Shown in pieces: positions 56,890 through 64,000 of a stretch of 64,000 nucleotides of DNA; position 1 is the stretch's first letter; every line of letters starts with the position of its first letter. The DNA is from Usnea hakonensis (lineage: Eukaryota > Ascomycota > Lecanoromycetes > Lecanorales > Parmeliaceae): positions 248,001 to 312,000 of the forward strand of contig BLJB01000028.1 of NCBI GenBank assembly GCA_013423325.1, given 5' to 3'. A program made the translations under genes and the position numbers. The notes below the pieces were generated by a model. It was given only the letters and a program-made list of their open reading frames with translations, was not told the DNA's origin and did not search any database.

Positions 56890-57609
56890 TCACATCCCAG
56901 TCCTTCCCACCTCATCCCCATCAACACACACCCCCCCACCCCCATCCACCACCACCCCACCATCATCATCATCATCAACAACAAAATCCTCCATGCAATC
57001 ATCCTCCTCACTCTCCTCATCCCCCTCCGTACTCCCCTCCTCCCCCCGCCCCAACCCCCCCTCATCCCCCCCCTCCCCCGCCAGAAAAATCCACTCATCC
57101 TCACTCCTCCCCTCATTCCCATCGAAACTCCCATCCTCACCCCCCTGATCACTCCACATCCCGACATCCCACTCGCACGTCGAGAACCAGCCGTCCACCT
57201 GCGTTAAATCGGACTAAAAAATCACCAACAAAAAAAAGGTAAGCAAGAAATCTCCATTGAGCACCGTGTCCAAAGCCCAAAAGGTCAAACCTCGCAGAAA
57301 GCAAAGGAAAGGTCAAAGAAAGGAAGAGGGAAGGGAAAAGAAAAAAACGAACCACATGCCCCTCCCCCCCCCACATATCCCCTGCACCCCATCCACAGTC
57401 TCCACCTCCCACCCACAAAACACACACCGCCACACACAATCCTCCCCATCAAACACCACCCCCGACCGATTCTCCGGCGTCGGCGACCGGTACGGATCGT
57501 ACTCGGAGTCAGAATTCTCATTGGAGTTGGAGTTGGAGGATGAAGGCGGCGGCGGGGTGAGGGTTCTGAGGAAGCGGAGCTCGTCGAGGTGGGTTGCTGG
57601 GGGGGGCAT
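56890..57609 (-). CDS. Acidic protein with Cys-rich segment (hypothetical)
   Basis: Exon 1 starts MPPPATHLDELRFLRTLTPP at 57,609 and has a Ser/Asn-rich stretch. A short Cys cluster follows (DCVWRCVFCGWEVETV, later GIC) that could bind zinc. An intron with a T-rich acceptor ending near 57,214 leads to exon 2 (QVDGWFSTCEWDVGMWSDQ), which closes with a long Glu/Asp/Gly-rich tail and stops at 56,890. I could not settle the donor site. The opposite strand here is extremely C-rich and also open, but reads as low-complexity Pro/Leu/Ile, so the minus strand is preferred. Function unknown. Confidence 0.45.
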
Positions 57610-59048
57610 GGTTTGTTTATTTGGTTGGTTGGTTGGTTGGAGATGGATTAGAGTATGAGTGTGAGGATTGGGATGCGGGATGGAGGGATGGAGGGATTAC
57701 AAGGGTGTGTGTGGGGTGGAAGAATGGGAATGAGGTGTGAGCGGCGGGTTCGAGTTGTGGGTTGTTTGTTTGGTATAGGCGACCGGGGACGCGGTGCCGA
57801 GAGAGAGGGTCAAAGTGAGGTTTTGAGCTTTGGCCAGATGTGAGTGGGGGTTTTTTCATGCGGGGAGCTGCAGGGGTGGGAATGGGGTAGTGCTGGTTGC
57901 TGTGAAGAGTCTGTTGTTGATGATTTCATGTAATCGTCATCCATCACGATGTGCTGAAGGGTGCAACTTAGATACATGACAAGGACGTGAAGTCTCAGCC
58001 AGCTCTGTTGAAACCTTCCTTAGTACATCAAAACATCCCAGGCGCAGTCTACTATACAGATAATCCTTCAAGACCAAACCCCCTCCTCTCCTTCACGCTT
58101 TGAACCCAACTCATTCCCAGCAACCACTCCACCTCACCCCCTCGCTCCATCTCCACCATCCTAAAACAACAAAAGTCCCAAATCAGCAGCCGCAGACATC
58201 AAGCACATGAAATCGCAAAGTATGGAAAAAACAAACCATCTCAGGAATTAAAACATATTAAAAAAAACCCCTCATAACTCGCTCCCACCAAAAGTGTAGC
58301 ATCAGGTTATTGACCGATTTCTCATCACAGACAGCCGCAGCAGTAACAAACCAAAGCAAAGCAAAGCATCACATACCGAAGATTGAATTGCTGCGCTATA
58401 AATGCGAAACGGCGATCCTTGGCAGTACTTTAGGCTTGCGACGAAGTTTCTTGGGAAGAGTATACGTAGACTCAGGCTGGCGACTTGTTTTTCAAAACGC
58501 GGCGGAAGTGATGAGGCTAGCGATAGGAGAAGGCAGTTAGCAAGATCTTTGTAGAGAGGGTAGACGACGTACCAAGATGAATGGATCTGACGCGCGGGAC
58601 TTTTATTCTGCGCTGGCGAGCTTTGCTAGGACGCACCATTTGAGCTTCTACGCTCAACGGGTAACACTCCTTTGTAAGTCTTCAGAGCCGGAGTTGCTGA
58701 TGGAGAAGTGATTGTCAAGTGCACTAAGGCCCACTGAGATCGACAGGGTTATAAAATAGCAGCAGAGTAAAGCAGACGGGCACGATGGCTGCAGAAACCA
58801 CAAGCCTTAGCAGGCCATTATTTCGTTATTGCCACCGTACATAATGCAAATTTCGAAATGGACCTGCCCTGGCACTGGTCGACTTCGGGGTATCTGCACG
58901 CTCTCAATGTTTCAAACAACGCCTCGCTATCCCAGAGATCCATTAGTCATGATAAAGTAACTTGCCATCCGCTGTACAAGCTACTCAAAGATGCAGTCAT
59001 ATCACATCAAGGCCCCCTCTAGGTTCGTACAGTAGATGCACCAGTAAG
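57610..59048. other. 1.4-kb intergenic region, no supported gene
   Basis: Contains GGTT-rich and TGTG-rich tracts near 57,620-57,720. Short open frames lack protein character. Confidence 0.45.
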
Positions 59049-61596
59049 TCATCCAAAAAAGTCTTCCCCAGTCACCAAGGTCTCCCATGGTCGTCCGGTC
59101 TCCCAAACTTTTTCCATGAGGGCCCTTGCCTTCCTCACATGACTCATGCCAAGCCCTTCCATCCTCTTCAGCCTCTCCATGATTCTCTCCCGCTGCTCCA
59201 GGTCCTGGGCGTCGCAGCCCGCAGTAAACATTGGGAAAAGCAAGCAGCCTTCGGCAGTGCCACCTCTCCTGACCTTGTACAGTGCACTGACAATCTCGCG
59301 GACCGCAAACTGGACTTCTGGATCCATGGATGGTTTGCCCAGTACTCTGCGGTTTACGTGAATCAGCCCGGCGTGATGGAATGCTTCGTTGGTGGTGACA
59401 AGCTCGAGATTATAAGAGCTATCCTCGATCTGCGTACTCGCTCGTCGATGCGGACAGCCCTGATATCTATGCATCCTGGCCTCCATTAAATCGGCTTTCA
59501 ACCTCTCTGCCTCTTCCCTAGTGTCCGCTGATGGTTGCCAGTCCTCTCTGACATTGCCAGTCGGGTCAATGCGCTCGTTTTCGCAGTTCCGCGCCAAATC
59601 AGCGATCTTAGCAAGGATGGAGACACAGCGACTGGTGAAACCAAGCAGACAATCGATTTGGTAGTCTTGATCGTGCTCCGAGACATCGGTCGTCCAATAG
59701 TCGCCGCTGAAGAGAGGCCGATCGTTCCTTCCACCACTCAGGCTACCGATGACATCCAGGTAAGCGAACCATCGAGTAAGAAAGTAAGAAACCTTATCCT
59801 TCCGATGCACGGCGTTGGCACCACCTCGGGCCAAGATCATCTTTCGAGCAATGTGGAGGTGCTGCTGCCAAGGGACTTTGACTTCGAAAGTGCTTGGGTT
59901 CACAATCTCGAGCGATGCTAGCAAAATCGCTGTTGCGAGGTTGCTGTTGGTAATCCGACCACTGGGGTCACTAAGCGTGCGTCGAAGAGCAGGGAAGACA
60001 TTTTGAACCCAGAGAGCGATTCGATTGGCTGGTTCAGGATGATTGAGTAAGCGCGCCCGGTGGCTCGCGGAATAAGTTAGTATCAGGTTCAGGAGATCCG
60101 GGTCGTGAACAGCCACTGTGCGCAGGTCAGCCAACCAGCTCAAACAGAGCCAACACGGTACGAACTTTGCGGCAGGATACTCTTGAATGGATTCTCCGAG
60201 CAATCATGTGGGACGAGCATCCTCGCAGTGTGGTTGACGAAATGGTGAAAGTACAGTAAATTCATCGGATTTTCTCGGAGCGTTGGCGGTAACGGTTCCA
60301 GAGATCTGGAGATGCTGACCGTGACCGGACTTGCGTAATAGCCCATCCCTTCATTGAAACCCTCCGATGCGTTTAGACCAAATCCAAACTCGGAGTATAA
60401 ATCTTCATCACGGATGTCATTTTCATTCCGGTCGAGTTCAGCTGAGCCCATGGTCGGCGTCAAGCCATTCAGTGCAATCATGTCTTGATTATGGGGTAGA
60501 TCAAGATCTGGAAACCCACGATCAATACCGTAGGTTGTCTTTTGATAGCTGAAAAGGCCGACGTTCAATTTTCCAGGAAAGGTAGCTTCATTGCCGCTCC
60601 CCGAGTCGGCTGGCGAGTCATCTGAAAGTAAGGACTTCACAGACAAGCGGCGGAAGTCGTTCGAATCTTGAAGCTGCTGGGACGAAGGTCCGGTCATTGA
60701 CTGATGGGTATCTTCGCCACCCACGGAAGACGAAGTGGCCGGGGTAGAAGGCACACGAACACTTCCGTTGGATGGACTCGATGATGGGTATCGGGTAGAC
60801 TGTGGAGATATCATAGAACCCATTCTCATTTGTCTTGCAGCAGCGAAATTGTTGGGGGGGAACGCCAGATTTTTGGTGTAATTGTCTTGTAAATCTATGG
60901 AAGGACTGAGTCGCTGCTTCTTTACTTGCTGATCTGCAAAGGCTGCCGCCGAACTGTCCTGCTGATTGACTGGGTTCGCAAAGGAAGATTGGGCGCTCTG
61001 GAAGGGAGGAGGCATTTCAGGATTGGACAAGGAATGGCGATGGCCGCCGTAAGGTGCATTTGAAGAATTTGGGTGGGGAGGGCTCTCCATGCTGGAGTCT
61101 GCTGGAGATGGATACGGGGCGGTGCCCTGATCTCGGATGCGGCTCAGTTGTGCGGCTGAAATATGATCCCTGTAGGGAGAGGACTGAGCCGGGTGCAGGC
61201 CGGCGTAATTTGTACCAGCATATTGCGTGGGTATGAATGCTGTAGCTGGGTTCGGACTGAGCTCTCTCACAGTGGAGATGGTGTCTTGTGAACTGGAGGA
61301 ACGATGAAGCTTGATCGGGGGCGATGATGGGTTGAAGGATGCGTGGGTCTCATTGCTTCCTTTCCTCTTTGTCCGGCCTTCCCAATTGAGGCGTATGCTG
61401 TAGTCACACGTCTCGCCTTGACGTTCACAATTGTCACACCTTGGCCGTTCTTCTCCACACTTAATCTTGCGGTTCTTGCAGGGCCTCGAGAGATTCAGCA
61501 AATGTGGATGCGATGTATCAGCTGGTGGGCTTACCAGCAGCCATTACGACTGCGCTTCTTGGGCTCAGCGCTTCCTGGCTTCTTAGGTCGAGGCAT
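59049..61596 (-). CDS. Zn2Cys6 fungal transcription factor
   Basis: Three exons (61,596-61,535, 61,484-60,166 and 60,115-59,049; two 50-bp introns) give 815 residues. The first intron splits the Trp codon within the zinc cluster. The joined motif is CWPCKNRKIKC...CDNC......C (Cys 20, 23, 30, 37, 40, 47), the exact Zn2Cys6 spacing, after a basic stretch. A long Ser/Pro/Gln-rich region (about 60-380) follows. Then comes the fungal-specific regulatory domain (FHHFVNHTARMLVPHDCSEN, QMAVHDPDLLN, ARKMILARGGANA). The type binds CGG-containing sites as a dimer in the nucleus. It is 30 kb or more from the cyclase cluster, so it need not control it. The frame is intact. Confidence 0.92.
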
Positions 61597-62748
61597 GGCG
61601 ATATTTAGGCTGGAGGTGGAGGCGGACCGAGGCAGTGGGTTGTTGCAGGATTAGTCTTGAGCTAGGCTAGGTGTACTTAGGTTCCGGGTTGAAGATTTGT
61701 CCAAGGCGGAAGAGTCATGTTCCCTTGGCGGTGTAAAGTTGATGGGATGAAGGGATGATGATTTTGGTGAGGGAGAGGATGCTGATGCGGCGCACCGAGG
61801 CGCAGAGTCGAGGATGATTTTGATTTCCGCGGGCGAATGATGTATAAACAGATGGACAGTATATGGGATTGAATGGGCAGCAAGAGCAAGAGCAAGAGCC
61901 CATAGTGACGAGGTTGGTCATAGGTATTGATAGATATTAATTGGTGAGAGGCCGGAGGTGGGAGGTGGAAGCGAGGTATGGGCGACCACTAGTTGTCCAA
62001 CGATAAGGCCGGTCAGAATTGGCTTGCATTAGTTTCAGGTCTAGAATTGTCAGACGGGGCATAACTGATATAAAAAGAAGTCAATTGAAGCTATCTGAAG
62101 CTATCAGAGGAGCCCATTTTGACAAATAGGGTCGCAATAGGGTATGTCAGATGTGGAGGATATGTATGTAGAAGGAGAAAAACATGGCAGAAAGGTGGTG
62201 GAGAATGAATCATCACTTCCCAGCAACGAACAATCGGGAACGCCCATGTACTATTTCCATGCTCTCTACATGTACGGTATATGTAAGTCACCATTTTCAG
62301 ACACAATTCACCCTCAACATTACGCCCCTTTCTTCCTTCTAGAATTCTTTCAGAAGGTCTTGACGAGAAGAGATGAGATTAGATTAGATCGCCAAGTACA
62401 AGGTCAAAGTAAAATACTTTACTCTATACAAAACAATACTCTACTATCTCTTTATCAAACCAACCTCGGTTAAAACAACCATACTCATACAACTTTAACC
62501 ATCTGATATTGACACCTTACATTGACATCGACATATCCACACTGTCAATTTGATTGACAGATACTCCCCGAGCTCACCTTTTCTCCCTCCAACCAACAGC
62601 TAGCTAATGCAAGCCTTACTCTACGCCCTTGACCTTGGCCCTCGACCCTTGGGCTGCAAGTCATACACCTACAAGGCTATACACTATATACTACCTGCCG
62701 ACAACCGAACATCACACCAACACACACCAACACATCGAAGCTAAAGAC
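61597..62748. promoter_or_regulatory. Divergent promoter region
   Basis: About 1.15 kb between the starts of the Zn2Cys6 factor (minus) and the AIG1-like gene (plus). No supported coding sequence; short AT-rich tracts near 62,400-62,480. Confidence 0.45.
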
Positions 62749-63636
62749 ATGACTCATAAGCATCCTCTCCAGCGCCTTCCCTCCCCCGCCCTCGCTTCCT
62801 TCTCCGCCCTCATCCACGTACGTATCTCACCTTCCCTTTTCAACACCCCCCACCCCCATTCACAAACGCCCAATGTAACCCACCCCCTCACTCACTCACT
62901 CACTCCCCCCCCACAGATCATCGGCCTCTCCTCCTTCCTCTCCTCCTTCAAATACCTCTCCGACAACCCCAACCCCATCAACGCCTCCTACGGCTGGCAC
63001 TTCCAATTCCTCACCATCATCGGCCTGACCCTCGCCCTCCTCACCTTCACCACCGGCCTCCTCGCCGACCTGACCGCCTCCCCCACCCTCTTCCTCCTCA
63101 AAAACACCCTCTCCATCTGCACCACCCCGCTCGAAGTCCTCATCAGCATTCTCTACTGGTCCCTCCGCCTCGTCGACAAGAGCCTCGTCGTCCCGGACTG
63201 GGCCCAACTGCCCCTGTCCGCCGACCTCCGTTTCCACGCCGTCCCCAGCATCCTGCTCATTGCAGACCTCCTCCTCTTCTCCCCGCCATGGACCGTCTCC
63301 CCGACCCAAGCCTTTGCCATATCCGGCACCCTCGCCTTCCTCTACTGGCCCTGGGTTGAAACATGCGCCGCCCATAACGGATTCTATCCCTATCCCATTT
63401 TCGATATGGTAGGTATGAAAGGGCGGGTGGGGCTCTTCACATTGAGCGCGCTCGTCATGACGGGTAGCACCGTGATGCTGAAAGCTCTGTATAACATGGT
63501 CAATGGGACGGACGGAGGGCCCGGCACAAGCAAGGGACCGGAACAGAATACGCCAATGGACGAGAGCAGTCTGCCAGAGACCGTGAGTGGCGTCGCGAGG
63601 GAGGCAGAATACGTAGTCAACGCAACGAAAGAATGA
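62749..63636 (+). CDS. FAR-17a/AIG1-like integral membrane protein
   Basis: Two exons (62,749-62,817 and 62,917-63,636; 99-bp intron with GTACGT donor and pyrimidine-rich tract before CAG) give 262 residues. About six hydrophobic segments are visible (for example FLTIIGLTLALLTF and ILLIADLLLF). The Thr in HFQFLTII (residue 56) and the His in LRFHAVPS (residue 130) sit where AIG1 and ADTRP have their catalytic Thr and His, which hydrolyse fatty-acid esters of hydroxy fatty acids. A lipid hydrolase role in a cell membrane is likely by family. The intron is a multiple of three without stops, so an unspliced reading also stays open. Confidence 0.82.
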   Translation: MTHKHPLQRLPSPALASFSALIHVRISPSLFNTPHPHSQTPNVTHPLTHSLTPPPQIIGLSSFLSSFKYLSDNPNPINASYGWHFQFLTIIGLTLALLTFTTGLLADLTASPTLFLLKNTLSICTTPLEVLISILYWSLRLVDKSLVVPDWAQLPLSADLRFHAVPSILLIADLLLFSPPWTVSPTQAFAISGTLAFLYWPWVETCAAHNGFYPYPIFDMVGMKGRVGLFTLSALVMTGSTVMLKALYNMVNGTDGGPGTSKGPEQNTPMDESSLPETVSGVAREAEYVVNATKE

Positions 63637-64000
63637 CCTAATGGCGTATGAAACCCATTTAACCTCGTGGATGGGATCAACCCAAGCTAACTGGCCAGAT
63701 CTACAAAATTCGTAGGAAAAAATCAACGTTTTGGCGTTCCAGGAAGAAAAGACCCCCTCCCCACTCGGCCCTCCCGACCAGACTCTAACAAGAAACCAAT
63801 ATTAATAGTATTTGACGCTCTTTCCACCACCCCTCTCCCCACCATCCAACCTCCCTCGTCCCATCCTCCCCCAACCCTTCCCCCCACTTCTTCTCAACGA
63901 CCAAAAGCAGGTTCTCGTTCCTTACCAAGACATATAAATTGCGTCCTAGAAAGAATGCCCATCCCCCACAACTCCGCCCTCCCGCTCAAACTTTCACAAG
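63637..64000. other. Intergenic, no supported gene
   Basis: Strongly C/T-rich plus strand to the window edge; possibly the promoter of a gene beyond it. Confidence 0.4.

Noticed and set aside
56635..57207. Plus-strand open frame rich in Pro, Leu, Ile and Thr
   Set aside because: Low-complexity reading of a C-rich strand. The minus strand gives Cys-containing, more protein-like sequence.
62896..63726. Long minus-strand open frame opposite the AIG1-like gene
   Set aside because: It is Gly/Glu-rich only because it is antisense to C-rich coding sequence. The plus strand has membrane segments, conserved Thr/His and proper splice sites.
1..64000. CRISPR arrays, rRNA genes, bacterial operons, tRNA genes
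   Set aside because: No regularly spaced repeats, no rRNA-like sequence and no cloverleaf with A/B boxes was recognised on reading; gene structure is eukaryotic. A tRNA scan would be needed to exclude tRNAs fully.

Overview
The window looks like nuclear DNA of a filamentous ascomycete (Pezizomycotina; a leotiomycete or related class is possible, but I cannot fix it). Reasons: short spliceosomal introns of 46-140 bp with GTRNGY-like donors and CTAAC/CTGAC branch sites, a Zn2Cys6 transcription factor, fungal-type P450s, a squalene-hopene-type cyclase, and a 16.5-kb AT-rich block whose retroelements are riddled with C-to-T/G-to-A changes of the kind left by repeat-induced point mutation (RIP).

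Layout. 0.5-1.0 kb: a small secreted protein. 2.4-4.0 kb: a relic of an LTR-element sequence. 4.4-29.1 kb: what remains of a triterpenoid-type cluster, made of a decayed P450 (minus strand), an intact squalene-hopene cyclase-like gene (minus) and a divergently transcribed P450 (plus). The second P450 is cut in its penultimate exon by a nested retrotransposon block (12,220-28,732). That block is a Ty1/copia element F (120-bp LTRs, target duplication AAGTC). It holds a second copy R of the same family in reverse orientation (14,409-21,345, duplication CTCTT) and a short gag-only LTR element C (24,907-27,521, 166-bp LTRs, duplication GGGAG). The P450 heme-binding exon reappears intact after the block.

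29-48 kb is ordinary gene space: a MYND zinc-finger gene broken by a 17-bp tandem duplication, a ribonuclease H, a 17beta-HSD12-like short-chain reductase, two more members of the secreted-protein family (one a tandem two-domain protein), an unidentified secreted protein, the ATP11 F1-ATPase assembly factor, a peroxisomal-type acyl-CoA synthetase and an FHA-kinase. 48-64 kb: a repeat-built protein with a predicted N-myristoylation site, several small unidentified genes, a proline iminopeptidase, an acidic Cys-rich protein, a Zn2Cys6 regulator and a FAR-17a/AIG1 family membrane protein.

The cyclase and the two P450s form the only group that looks functionally linked. The cyclase would make a polycyclic triterpene and the P450s would oxidise it. 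With one P450 decayed and the other split by retroelements, the pathway is probably dead or reduced to the cyclase product. Exon boundaries were worked out by hand from reading frame and splice signals; family names come from motif recognition, not from a database search.
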